The notes beneath the pieces are model-generated. The model was not told the DNA's origin and ran no database searches. It worked only from the letters and a program-made list of their open reading frames with translations. From positions 1-19,534 of the forward strand of contig MIQB01000035.1 of NCBI GenBank assembly GCA_002890585.1: a stretch of DNA of 19,534 bases. Direction: 5' to 3'. Source of the stretch: Tannerella sp. oral taxon 808. GTDB taxonomy: Bacteria; Bacteroidota; Bacteroidia; Bacteroidales; Tannerellaceae. A program made the translations under genes and the position numbers. Below are positions 6,964 through 14,581 of this stretch, in pieces; the first letter of the stretch is position 1, and every line of letters begins with the position of its first letter.

Positions 6964-9231
6964 GTGAAATCCATACTCGATGAACTCAACGATGCACAGC
7001 GCGAGGTAGTGCTCTATGGCGACGGCCCGTCGATGGTTGTGGCCGGTGCCGGATCGGGCAAGACGCGCGTGTTGACGTACAAGATCACCTACCTGCTCGC
7101 CCAGGGCTACGAGCCGTATCGCATCCTGGCGCTGACCTTTACGAACAAGGCCGCACGAGAGATGAAGAGCCGCATCGCCGCGCTGACCGATGAGCGCACC
7201 GTGCGGCAGCTCTGGGCCGGCACCTTCCACTCCATCTTCTACCGCATCCTGCGCGAAGAGGCCGATTGCGTGGGCTACAACCCCGACTTCACCATCTACG
7301 ACGCCGCCGACTCCCGCAACCTGATCCGCAGCATCCTACGCGAGATGCAGTTAGACGAGAAGACGTATCGCCCGGGCCTTGTGCAGAGCCGCATATCGAA
7401 CGCCAAGAACGCCCTCGTCACGGCCGAGGCTTACGCCCGCAATGGCGAGCAGATGGAGTACGACGCCCGCGCCCGTGTGCCCCTCATCCGCGAGATCTAC
7501 ACCCGCTATCAGAACCGTTGCCGGCAGGCTGAGGCAATGGACTTCGACGAGCTGCTGCTGCAGACGAACATCCTCTTCCGCGATCACCCCGAGGTGCTGG
7601 CCCGCTACCAGCAGCAGTTTCGCTACGTCCTCGTCGACGAGTATCAGGACACCAACTTCGCGCAGCACCTCATCGTCAAGCGCCTCTGCGAGAAGCACCG
7701 CCACATCTGCGTCGTGGGCGACGATGCGCAGAGTATCTACTCCTTCCGCGGCGCCAACATCGACAACATGCTGCGCTTCAAGGACAGCTATCCCGAGTAC
7801 CGCCTCTTCAAGCTGGAACGCAACTACCGCTCCACGCGCAACATCGTGGAGGCGGCCAACAGCCTGATCGATAAAAACAAGGGGCGGATCCCCAAGAACG
7901 TCTATTCCGAGAACGAGGCCGGCAGCAAGATCCGTGTCCTCTCGTCATACACCGACTACGAAGAGGCTTACCTCATCGCCTCGCAGATCACGGAATTGCA
8001 GAAAAAGGAGCATGCACCCCTGTCGGAGTTCGCCGTGCTCTATCGCACCAACGCCCAGTCGCGCGTCCTCGAGGAGGCGCTGCGGAAGAAGGGCATTGCG
8101 TATCGCGTCTACGGCGGGCAGTCGTTCTACCAGCGCAAGGAGGTGAAGGACATCATCGCCTACTTCCGCGTCGTGGTCAACCCCGACGACGAGGAGGCGC
8201 TCAAACGCATCATCAATTATCCCGCGCGCGGCATCGGCGAGACGACCGTCACGAAGCTCATGCGCGCCGCCATCGAGCATGGTGCCAGCCTTTGGGACGT
8301 CGTGAGCGACCCCGCAGCCTACGCCCTGCCCGCCAATCAAGGCACACTGCGCAAGCTCAGCGCCTTTCACGCATTGATCCATGAGCTCCGCTCGGAGAAT
8401 GGGGAACGCTCGGCCGTAGAGATGGCCGAGCTGACGATCAAGCGCAGCGGCATCGCCGCGGAACTCTACCAAGACCGCTCCGTGGAGGGCGTCTCGCGGC
8501 AGGATAACATGCAGGAGGTGCTCAAGGCCGTCCGTGAGGCCGAGGGCAAGGCACACGAAGAGGGCGCCGACGAGTACTTCCTCTCCGACTTCCTTCGCCA
8601 AGTCTCGCTGCAGACCGACCAGGACGAGAAGCAGGATGAATCCACCGAGTGCGTCACGCTGATGACTGTCCACGCGGCCAAGGGGCTGGAGTTTGACAAC
8701 GTCGTCATCGCTGGCATGGAGGAGAACCTCTTCCCCTCACCGATGGCGATGGACAGCCCGCGCGCCATCGAGGAGGAGCGCCGCCTCTTCTACGTCGCCC
8801 TCACCCGCGCCCGCCGCCATTGCCTCATCACCTACGCCAAGACGCGCTTCCGCAACGGCTCGAGCCACTCCTGCACGCCGAGCCACTTCCTCGACGACAT
8901 CGACCCCGCCTTCCTCATCCGCCCCGACGACCCCGCCCTGATGGCTCGCCCCGCCTCACCGCGTCCGCCCGTCTACACGGCCACCTCCGGACACGCATCG
9001 GCGCGCTTCAGGCGTATCGCCACCGACGACAACCAGCCCGCGCCGCAGCAGGTGGACGCCATCGGCGACCTGCACAAGGGCGACACCGTCCGCCACAACC
9101 TCTTCGGCACCGGCACCATCGTCGCCCTCGAGGGCAAAGGCGGCAGCGCCAAGGTCACCGTCGACTTCGAGTACTCCGGCCGCCGCTCGCTGCTGCTCAA
9201 ATACGCGCGCCTCACGGTCGTAAAGGAATAA
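6964..9231 (+). CDS. pcrA: ATP-dependent DNA helicase, UvrD/PcrA family
   Basis: A 755-residue superfamily 1A 3'-5' DNA helicase used in nucleotide excision repair and in clearing recombination and replication intermediates. Motifs appear in order: Q-motif region LNDAQREVV, Walker A AGAGSGKT (27-34), LTFTNKAAREM, Walker B VLVDEYQDTN, motif III VGDDAQSIYSFRGA, motif IV LERNYRST, motif V TVHAAKGLEFDNV and motif VI FYVALTRARR. The C-terminus carries the small Tudor-like domain expected of UvrD/PcrA (GDTVRHNLFGTGTIVALEG). No RecB-type nuclease domain is present. The start is a GTG at 6964, 14 codons after an in-frame stop at 6922; it gives the usual compact N-terminus, and no in-frame ATG lies between. 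The choice between uvrD and pcrA as a name is convention in this phylum. Confidence 0.93.
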   Translation: MKSILDELNDAQREVVLYGDGPSMVVAGAGSGKTRVLTYKITYLLAQGYEPYRILALTFTNKAAREMKSRIAALTDERTVRQLWAGTFHSIFYRILREEADCVGYNPDFTIYDAADSRNLIRSILREMQLDEKTYRPGLVQSRISNAKNALVTAEAYARNGEQMEYDARARVPLIREIYTRYQNRCRQAEAMDFDELLLQTNILFRDHPEVLARYQQQFRYVLVDEYQDTNFAQHLIVKRLCEKHRHICVVGDDAQSIYSFRGANIDNMLRFKDSYPEYRLFKLERNYRSTRNIVEAANSLIDKNKGRIPKNVYSENEAGSKIRVLSSYTDYEEAYLIASQITELQKKEHAPLSEFAVLYRTNAQSRVLEEALRKKGIAYRVYGGQSFYQRKEVKDIIAYFRVVVNPDDEEALKRIINYPARGIGETTVTKLMRAAIEHGASLWDVVSDPAAYALPANQGTLRKLSAFHALIHELRSENGERSAVEMAELTIKRSGIAAELYQDRSVEGVSRQDNMQEVLKAVREAEGKAHEEGADEYFLSDFLRQVSLQTDQDEKQDESTECVTLMTVHAAKGLEFDNVVIAGMEENLFPSPMAMDSPRAIEEERRLFYVALTRARRHCLITYAKTRFRNGSSHSCTPSHFLDDIDPAFLIRPDDPALMARPASPRPPVYTATSGHASARFRRIATDDNQPAPQQVDAIGDLHKGDTVRHNLFGTGTIVALEGKGGSAKVTVDFEYSGRRSLLLKYARLTVVKE

Positions 9232-9250
9232 CCCATACATCCGGGCGTCC

Positions 9251-9275
9251 ACAAGGGGCGCCCCTACAACCCGGG
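9251..9275 (-). repeat. GTAGGGGC hairpin-family member
   Basis: Read on the minus strand the copy starts GTAGGGGCGCCCCTTGTGG and ends ACGCCC. GGGCGCCC pairs with GGGCGTCC through one wobble, around CTTGT. It lies 20 bases after the helicase stop codon and may help end that transcript. A partial second copy, CGGGCGCCCACC, follows at 9279-9290. Confidence 0.7.
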
Positions 9276-9289
9276 CGCCCACCTCCGTT

Positions 9290-9318
9290 CTTCATTTTTA
9301 GTTTTTCGTTTTTACATC
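9290..9318 (+). repeat. T-rich leader tract before nspC
   Basis: GTTCTTCATTTTTAGTTTTT and the following CGTTTTTAC form a T-rich tract just before the nspC ATG. Close relatives occur before the restriction-modification gene (14549-14577) and murF (17421-17435 and 17495-17519), all with words of the type CATTTTT, CGTTTTT and CCGTTT and the same orientation to the gene. Confidence 0.5.
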
Positions 9319-9324
9319 CATCCC

Positions 9325-10446
9325 ATGTCCCCCTGCTACGTCATCGAGGAATCCCTGCTCCGCCGCAACCTCTCGCTCATCCGTGAGGTCAAGGAACGCG
9401 CCGGCGTGGAGATTATCCTCGCCCTGAAGGCCTCCGCCCTGTGGCACGTCTTCCCCATCGTCCGCGAGTATATCCCGTGCGCCACGGCCAGCTCCGTGTG
9501 GGAGGCGCGCCTCGTCGTCGACGAGATGGGCACCCCCGCCCACACCTATTCGCCCGCCTACACCGAGGCCGACTTCCCCGAGCTGCTCCGCTGCAGCAGC
9601 CACATCACCTTCAACTCCCTCACCCAGTACGCGCGCTTCCGCCCGATGGTCGAGGCCTACCCTCGGCCCGTCTCGTGCGGCCTGCGCATCAACCCCGAGT
9701 ATTCCGAAGTCGGCACGGCGCTCTACAACCCCTGCGCCCCCGGATCGCGCATGGGCATCACGGCCGACAAGTTGCCCGACCGACTGCCCGCGGGTGTCGA
9801 GGGGCTACACTTCCACACCCTTTGCGAATCGTCGGCCGAGGACCTTGTGCAGACGCTCCGCGCCGTCGAAGCGCGCTTCGGGCGCTGGCTGCCGGAGGTG
9901 CGTTGGCTCAACATGGGCGGCGGCCACCTCATGACGCGCGCCGGCTACGATGTCGACCTGCTCGTCGACACCCTCCGCCGTTTCCGCGCCGCCCACCCGA
10001 ACCTCCGCGTCATCCTCGAGCCCGGCTCGGCCTTCTTTTGGCAGACGGGCTACCTGCAAACGACCGTCGTGGACATCGTCGAGAACGGCGGCATCACCAC
10101 GGCCATCATCGACGCCTCCTTCACCTGCCACATGCCCGACTGCCTCGAGATGCCCTACAAACCCGTCATCCGCGGTGCCACGGAGCCGATCGAGGGGCGG
10201 CCGACGTACCGCATCGGCGGGTGCAGTTGCCTGAGCGGCGACTTCATGGGCGATTGGTCCTTCCCCCGCCCCTTGCGCGTCGGCGACCCGATCATCTTCG
10301 AGGACATGATCCATTACACCATCGTCAAAACGACCATGTTCAATGGCATCCGCCACCCCGCGCTGGCCATCCTACCCCTTGGCGCCGATCGCCCGGAGGT
10401 TTTCCGCACGTTCACGTACGAGGATTACCGTCGCCGCATGTCGTAG
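9325..10446 (+). CDS. nspC: Carboxynorspermidine decarboxylase
   Basis: A 373-residue PLP-dependent decarboxylase of the alanine racemase-like (fold type III) group. NspC removes the carboxyl group from carboxynorspermidine or carboxyspermidine, the last step of the bacterial alternative route to norspermidine or spermidine, in the cytosol. The PLP lysine is Lys35 in LALKASALW. Other family features are HFHTLCESS (162-170), the glycine-rich phosphate loop LNMGGGHLMTRAGYD (195-209), EPGSAFFWQTGYL (232-244), FTCHMPDCLEMPYKP (266-280) and the active-site CSCLSGDFMGDW (300-311). The length is normal for NspC and shorter than diaminopimelate or arginine decarboxylases. The dehydrogenase that makes its substrate is not in this window. 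The ATG at 9325 starts directly at the first strand (CYVIEE). Confidence 0.9.
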   Translation: MSPCYVIEESLLRRNLSLIREVKERAGVEIILALKASALWHVFPIVREYIPCATASSVWEARLVVDEMGTPAHTYSPAYTEADFPELLRCSSHITFNSLTQYARFRPMVEAYPRPVSCGLRINPEYSEVGTALYNPCAPGSRMGITADKLPDRLPAGVEGLHFHTLCESSAEDLVQTLRAVEARFGRWLPEVRWLNMGGGHLMTRAGYDVDLLVDTLRRFRAAHPNLRVILEPGSAFFWQTGYLQTTVVDIVENGGITTAIIDASFTCHMPDCLEMPYKPVIRGATEPIEGRPTYRIGGCSCLSGDFMGDWSFPRPLRVGDPIIFEDMIHYTIVKTTMFNGIRHPALAILPLGADRPEVFRTFTYEDYRRRMS

Positions 10447-10544
10447 GTGCGAAACCGGCCTCGTTTACCCTTCAAACGTCTGGCGTATCCCGAAAAGACG
10501 CCCCGTTTGGCCCGCTCCGAGTCGTCGAGGCGGTGAAAATGGGT
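10447..10544. other. Spacer between nspC and the 42-bp array
   Basis: About 98 bases with no credible gene. A weak five-pair hairpin, GGCGT facing ACGCC (about 10482-10502), is the only structure noticed, and it has no T run, so nspC has no clear terminator before the array. Confidence 0.4.
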
Positions 10545-10880
10545 GTAAATCGAATGCTTTTAATGTGATCGTATACCGTTTACGCCGTAAATCGAATGTT
10601 TTTAATATGGATGTATACCATTTACACTGTAAATCGGAGGCTTTTAATATGATCGTATATCGCTTACACTGTAAATCGAATGCTTTTAATATGATCGTAT
10701 ATCGCTTACACTGTAAATCCTATACAATCAATATAAAAGCATTCGCTTTACAGCGTAAATTGTACACGATCAATATGAAAACAAATAATTTACGGGGTAA
10801 ATCGTATACGATTACTGTAAAAGAGGATAATTTACAGTGTAAATAATACACGATCAGATTAAAAGCATTCGTTTTACGGT
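10545..10880. repeat. Eight-unit 42-bp array, four units facing four inverted units
   Basis: Units start at 10545, 10587, 10629, 10671, 10713, 10755, 10797 and 10839, each exactly 42 bp with no insertions or deletions. Every unit begins GTAAAT (unit 6 GTAAATT, others GTAAATC or GTAAATA) and ends TTAC plus three bases, so each junction is a dyad TTAC-NNN-GTAA. Units 1-4 contain CGAATGCTTTTAAT then TGATCGTAT or a variant; units 5-8 carry the same sequence inverted (AAAAGCATTCG, ACACGATC). Units 3 and 4 differ at two of 42 bases. Unit 1 and inverted unit 8 match at 33 of 39 bases. The array is AT-rich compared with its neighbours. It lies about 95 bases before the DUF6261-like gene. Frames on both strands stay open because 42 is a multiple of three; I do not regard them as genes. 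Not a CRISPR: no unique spacers. Confidence 0.9.
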
Positions 10881-10887
10881 AGGTTTT

Positions 10888-10895
10888 TACCTTTG
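10888..10895 (+). promoter_or_regulatory. Candidate Bacteroidetes -7 promoter element for the DUF6261-like gene
   Basis: TACCTTTG matches the consensus TANNTTTG perfectly, 80 bases before the ATG at 10975. It starts eight bases after the last array unit, so the -33 region would lie within unit 8. No clean TTG box is visible there, so promoter strength is uncertain. AGGAAGG (about 10962-10968) is a plausible ribosome binding site for the gene. Confidence 0.5.
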
Positions 10896-10974
10896 CGGGC
10901 ACGGCGGAAGGGCAAACGTGCCTCCAAATGGCAGCCCGCAACCCAGAGTAATATGAAAGAAAGGAAGGTATAGC

Positions 10975-11736
10975 ATGGACGAAGTCATTCAAATCCAAAA
11001 ACTCAGTCAGCACAGGCTGAGCAACGGCGCGCATAACGAGTTCCACACGACGATTTACAGCTACGTCAGCGCCGAGGACGCCGAAAAGATCGGTGTGCCC
11101 GCGACGCTCATAGCGGAATACGGGGCGTGCCTCGAGGAGGCCGCGGAGATGATCAAGGAAACGCGCGCGAGCTCCAAAACGGGCGCGATCAAGAAGAAAG
11201 ATGCCGAATGCGACCGTCTGTTGTCGTTCATCCTGGCCGTGGTGCGCGCCATGCGCCTCTCGCCGCGGGCGGACGAGGTGGAGGCGGCCGAAGACCTGTA
11301 CATCCAGCTGCGCGTCGGCAAACGCATCCAGGCAGAGGGCCCCAGCGTCAAGCCCGCGCGCATCGATGCGCTGCTGATCGACCTCAGGAAGCCCGAGCAT
11401 GCCGTGCACCTGACGCGTCTCCGGCTCGACGAGGCTGTCGACCTGCTCGAGCGGACGAAGGACGAAGTGCGTGCGCTGCAGGCCGATCGCACCGGCGAAC
11501 GAGCCGAGAACAAACGGCCGTCGCTCACCCGGATCCGTCCGACGACAGACCGCGTCTACGGGCGACTGATCCAACGTCTGCAACTGGCCTATGTGGGCGG
11601 CCTCCCGCCCGTCGACCGGGAGGTGATCCGCACCCTCGTGAAGCGCATCAACGAGCATATCGGCCACACCCGCATGACGCACAAGCAAAGCCATTCCCAC
11701 CGCAAACCGCGGCGCAAAAAGACGGACGCCACGTAA
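10975..11736 (+). CDS. DUF6261-like protein of unknown function
   Basis: A 253-residue soluble protein, mostly helical by composition, with no signal peptide or membrane helix. The N-terminal pattern (KLSQHRLSNGAHNEFHTTIYSY, then IGVPATLIAEYGACLEEAAEMI) and a later stretch (IDALLIDLRKPEHAVHLTRL) resemble DUF6261, a Bacteroidetes family often present in several copies per genome. The function of the family is not known to me. The C-terminus from about 238 is strongly basic and histidine-rich (HKQSHSHRKPRRKK), which would suit nucleic acid binding; this is inference. The ATG at 10975 has AGGAAGG just upstream, unlike most genes here. It stands alone between the 42-bp array and a repeat-filled gap, and the array is its immediate upstream region. 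No transposase, nuclease or polymerase motif was seen. Confidence 0.75.
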   Translation: MDEVIQIQKLSQHRLSNGAHNEFHTTIYSYVSAEDAEKIGVPATLIAEYGACLEEAAEMIKETRASSKTGAIKKKDAECDRLLSFILAVVRAMRLSPRADEVEAAEDLYIQLRVGKRIQAEGPSVKPARIDALLIDLRKPEHAVHLTRLRLDEAVDLLERTKDEVRALQADRTGERAENKRPSLTRIRPTTDRVYGRLIQRLQLAYVGGLPPVDREVIRTLVKRINEHIGHTRMTHKQSHSHRKPRRKKTDAT

Positions 11737-11750
11737 GGGCATATAACCAC

Positions 11751-11828
11751 CGGGCGCCCACAAGGGGTGCCCCTACAACCCGGGCGCCCACAAGGGGTGC
11801 CCTACAACCCAGGCGCCCACAAGGCGCA
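11751..11828 (-). repeat. Tandem GTAGGGGC hairpin-family copies before cvfB
   Basis: Two copies and a partial third follow at about 30 and 29 bp: 11751-11780, 11781-11809 and 11810-11828. On the plus strand each reads CGGGCGCCCACAAGGGGTGC then CCCTACAACC or a shortened form. GGGCGCCC pairs with GGGTGCCC across ACAAG. The second copy lacks one C of the CCCC run. It fills the 107-bp gap between the DUF6261-like gene and cvfB. Confidence 0.75.
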
Positions 11829-11843
11829 TGACTACCCTCTAAC

Positions 11844-12680
11844 ATGGAAATAGGCAAATACAACACCCTGCGCGTGGCTCGGCGCGTTGATTTCGGGCTT
11901 TACCTGACCGACGCCGACGGCAACGAAGTGCTGCTGCCCACGCGCTACATCCCCGACGCGGCGCACGAGGGCGACGAGCTGCAAGTCTTCGTCTATCACG
12001 ACAACGAAGGCCGCCCCATCGCCACCACCGACCGCCCCCGAGCCACCGTCGGCGAGTTCGCACGCATGCAAGTCCGCCAGGTGGCCGCCGCCGGTGCCTT
12101 CCTCGAGTGGGGACTGATGAAAGATCTTCTCGTGCCCTTCCGCGAGCAGAAAATCCCCATGCAGGCGGGCCAGTGGCACATCGTCTACGTCTACCTTGAT
12201 CACATCACCCACCGCATCGTCGCCTCCGCCCGCATCGACAAGTTCCTCGACAACACCCCGCCCCGCTACACCCGCGGCCAAGCCGTCGACCTCTTCGTCA
12301 CCGGCGAGACCGAACTCGGCTTCAAGGTCATCATCAACCACCTGCACTCCGGCCTCCTCTACCGCAACGAAGTCTTCCGCCCCCTCCGCACCGGCGATCG
12401 CGCCACGGGGTACATCAAGGCGGTGCGCGAGGACGATAAGATCGACGTCAGCCTCTACTCCCTCGGCTACGACAAGATCGACGGCATCGCCGACCGCATC
12501 CTCGAGGCGCTGCGCGGAAACGGCGGCGCCCTGCCCGTGCACGACAAGAGCGACGCAGACGAGATCCGCACCCTCTTCGGCTGCAGCAAGAAGAGTTTCA
12601 AGCAGGCCGTCGGCGCGCTCTATAGGCGCCACCTGATCACCATCGAACCCGCAGGCCTCCGCCTCGTCCCGGAGGATTGA
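11844..12680 (+). CDS. cvfB: CvfB-type S1 RNA-binding protein
   Basis: A 278-residue cytosolic protein of the CvfB family, known in firmicutes as an RNA-binding regulator of virulence and biofilm genes. The architecture matches: S1-like beta-barrel modules in the first two-thirds and a C-terminal winged helix at about 215-276. Recognisable stretches are GLYLTDADGNEVLLPTRYIP (18-37), GAFLEWGLMKDLLVPFREQ near 87-105, GFKVIINHLHSGLLYRNEVF near 157-176, DKIDVSL near 196-202, and the helical part IRTLFGCSKKSFKQAVGALY before HLITIEPAGLRLV. Its target RNAs in Bacteroidales are unknown. The stop codon is two bases from the ATG of the MutS-like gene, and its last codons contain that gene's ribosome binding site, so the two are almost certainly co-translated. 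Confidence 0.87.
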   Translation: MEIGKYNTLRVARRVDFGLYLTDADGNEVLLPTRYIPDAAHEGDELQVFVYHDNEGRPIATTDRPRATVGEFARMQVRQVAAAGAFLEWGLMKDLLVPFREQKIPMQAGQWHIVYVYLDHITHRIVASARIDKFLDNTPPRYTRGQAVDLFVTGETELGFKVIINHLHSGLLYRNEVFRPLRTGDRATGYIKAVREDDKIDVSLYSLGYDKIDGIADRILEALRGNGGALPVHDKSDADEIRTLFGCSKKSFKQAVGALYRRHLITIEPAGLRLVPED

Positions 12681-12682
12681 CG

Positions 12683-14476
12683 ATGGAGGCACTGATCCGT
12701 TTTTACGACGAACGCATCGCGCAACATCGGGCCACGCTCGAGGCGCTGCGGCGAAAGATCTACCATGCCGGCACGCTCCGCCTGCTGATCGTTGTGGCCG
12801 CCTTAGTGGCCGTGTGGATCGCTCGCGGCGCAGGGTGGGCCGTGCTGATGGGCATCGTGGTGGCGTGTGCTGTGCCGTTCGTGGCGCTGATGGTTTACCA
12901 CAACCGACTTGCGGCGCGGAAGGATTTCGCCGCGGAGCTGTTGCGCCTCAACGAGGCCGAACGGCGGGCGATCGATTACGATTTCAGCGCATTCGATGGG
13001 GGAGGGGAGTACGCCGACGCCGCGCACCCCTTTGCGCTCGACTTGGACGTCTTCGGTTCGCAGTCGCTCTTCCGCAGCCTCAATCGCACGGTGACGTCGG
13101 CCGGGCAATCGCTTTTGGCCCAGTGGTTCATGCGTCCGCTGACGGAGCGCGCCTCCGTGCTGCGCCGTCGGGAGGCCATCCGCGAGCTGGCCGATCGGCC
13201 CGACTTCCGTCAGCATTTCTATGCCACGGGCATAGCGAGCAAGGGGCAGCGCGCGGGAGCGTCGGACGAATGGATAGCGGGCATGCCACGCTTTGCGGAC
13301 GGCGTCGTGTGGCGTGTGCTGAAGGTGCTTGTGCCCGCGCTGTGGATCGTCGTTGCGGTGGGGTGTGCCGTCGGTGCCTTCCCCGCGTGGACGGCCGGAG
13401 GGATGCTCGCCGTGAGCTTCGGCGTGGTCAATCTGCCAGCCAAGCGCATCCACGCGCTGTGCAAGTCGGCCGACCGGATGGAGGGCGTGCTCAGGTCATA
13501 CGCCGCGTTGATTGCTCGGGTGGAGGCGGAGACGTTCCGCGCTGAGGCGCTCGTCGTGCTGCGGCGTCGCTTTGTCCCGACGGAAGGCACGAGTGCTTCG
13601 CAGGCCATCCGTGGATTGTCGCGCCTCATCGGGGCACTCGACCAACGCTACAGCATGGCGGGGTTGCTCCTCAACTTGCTCCTGCTGCGCGACGTCTGGT
13701 TGGCCGGTCGCGTGGAGCGATGGATGACGCGTCACGCGGGGCACGTAGCCGATTGGTTCGAGGCGTTGGCTGAGGTGGACGCGCTATGCTCACTCGGCGG
13801 CTTCGCCTTCAATCACCCGGACTATCCCTATCCCGACCTCACCGACGCATATTTCTGTATGGACGGGCGCGGACTCGGTCATCCGTTGATCCACCGCGAC
13901 CGCTGCGTGCGTAACGACTTACACATCGCTCGGCCGCCGCACTTCGTCGTCATCACTGGGGCGAACATGGCCGGCAAGAGTACCTACCTGCGCACCGTGG
14001 GCGTGAACTTCCTCTTGGCGTGTATGGGGCTTCCCGTGTGTGCCGAACAGCTGACAGTCTCGCCCGCGCCGCTCTTCACCAGCCTGCGCACGGCTGACTC
14101 GCTCGCGGCGGGCGAATCGTACTTCTTCGCCGAGCTGAAGCGCCTGAAGCAGATCATCGACCGACTGCAAGCGGGCGAGCAACTCTTCATCATCCTCGAC
14201 GAGATCCTTAAGGGTACCAACTCGGAGGACAAGCGGAAGGGTTCGCTGGCACTGATGAAGCAGCTCGTCGGCCGCGGAGCGTGCGGCATCATCGCCACGC
14301 ACGACTTGCAACTCGGTGCCTTGGCCGACGAGTTCCCCGATGCTGTCGAGAACAGTTGCTTCGAAGCCGACATGACGGCCGATGCGCTCACCTTCTCCTA
14401 CCGCCTGCGCCCCGGCGTGGCCCAAAACATGAACGCCTGCTTCCTGATGAAGCAGATGGGCATCGCGTTTGAATGA
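12683..14476 (+). CDS. Membrane-associated MutS-family ATPase
   Basis: A 597-residue protein with the MutS C-terminal ATPase but no mismatch-recognition or connector domain at its N-terminus. Hydrophobic segments lie at about 31-48 and 52-72, and two more between about 207 and 253, so it is predicted to be membrane-anchored. The ATPase domain has Walker A TGANMAGKST (near 424), GESYFFAELKRLKQI, and Walker B LFIILDEILKGTNSEDK (near 499). A MutS-like core linker region lies before it. It is neither MutS1 nor MutS2: there is no domain I and no Smr domain. GGAGG (12671-12675) lies seven bases before the ATG at 12683, which is preferred over an in-frame TTG at 12677. It follows cvfB at two bases. 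Its role is unknown; mismatch repair should not be assumed. Confidence 0.85.
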   Translation: MEALIRFYDERIAQHRATLEALRRKIYHAGTLRLLIVVAALVAVWIARGAGWAVLMGIVVACAVPFVALMVYHNRLAARKDFAAELLRLNEAERRAIDYDFSAFDGGGEYADAAHPFALDLDVFGSQSLFRSLNRTVTSAGQSLLAQWFMRPLTERASVLRRREAIRELADRPDFRQHFYATGIASKGQRAGASDEWIAGMPRFADGVVWRVLKVLVPALWIVVAVGCAVGAFPAWTAGGMLAVSFGVVNLPAKRIHALCKSADRMEGVLRSYAALIARVEAETFRAEALVVLRRRFVPTEGTSASQAIRGLSRLIGALDQRYSMAGLLLNLLLLRDVWLAGRVERWMTRHAGHVADWFEALAEVDALCSLGGFAFNHPDYPYPDLTDAYFCMDGRGLGHPLIHRDRCVRNDLHIARPPHFVVITGANMAGKSTYLRTVGVNFLLACMGLPVCAEQLTVSPAPLFTSLRTADSLAAGESYFFAELKRLKQIIDRLQAGEQLFIILDEILKGTNSEDKRKGSLALMKQLVGRGACGIIATHDLQLGALADEFPDAVENSCFEADMTADALTFSYRLRPGVAQNMNACFLMKQMGIAFE

Positions 14477-14504
14477 TCGCTCTTCTATCATCTTCCGCCG
14501 GCAG

Positions 14505-14530
14505 GGTAGGGGCGTATCGCATACGCCTCC
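14505..14530 (+). repeat. GTAGGGGC hairpin-family member, TATCGCATA type
   Basis: GTAGGGGCGTATCGCATACG continues into CCTCC. GGCGTAT pairs with ATACGCC around CGC (14511-14527). The same stem appears at 19084-19100 and in the last unit of the 84-bp array. It lies about 35 bases after the MutS-like gene; no T run follows, so termination is uncertain. Confidence 0.65.
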
Positions 14531-14548
14531 ACTCAGGTATCTGACCAG

Positions 14549-14577
14549 CATTTTTCACTTTTCGTTTTTCAGTTATT
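14549..14577 (+). repeat. T-rich leader tract before the restriction-modification gene
   Basis: CATTTTTCACTTTTCGTTTT continues as TCAGTTATT to four bases before the ATG. It belongs to the same tract family as those before nspC and murF. No Shine-Dalgarno site is seen. Confidence 0.5.
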
Positions 14578-14581
14578 CCTC

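Noticed and set aside
10343..10846. Plus-strand open frame with a 14-residue repeat across the 42-bp array
   Set aside because: It starts inside nspC in another frame, has no ribosome site, and its repeats follow simply from a 42-bp unit being a multiple of three. The opposite strand is equally open.
10545..10880. CRISPR array
   Set aside because: There are no unique spacers: the whole 42-bp unit is repeated, half the units are inverted, and no cas gene is present.
10720..11763. Minus-strand frame of 347 codons opposite the DUF6261-like gene
   Set aside because: It is antisense to a better gene with a ribosome site and promoter, and its C-terminal end merely reads through the repeat array.
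12677..12682. TTG start overlapping the cvfB stop for the MutS-like gene
   Set aside because: The ATG at 12683 is better placed after GGAGG and needs no rare start codon.
12683..14476. Canonical MutS1 or MutS2 mismatch protein
   Set aside because: There is no mismatch-binding domain I and no Smr domain, and membrane helices are present.
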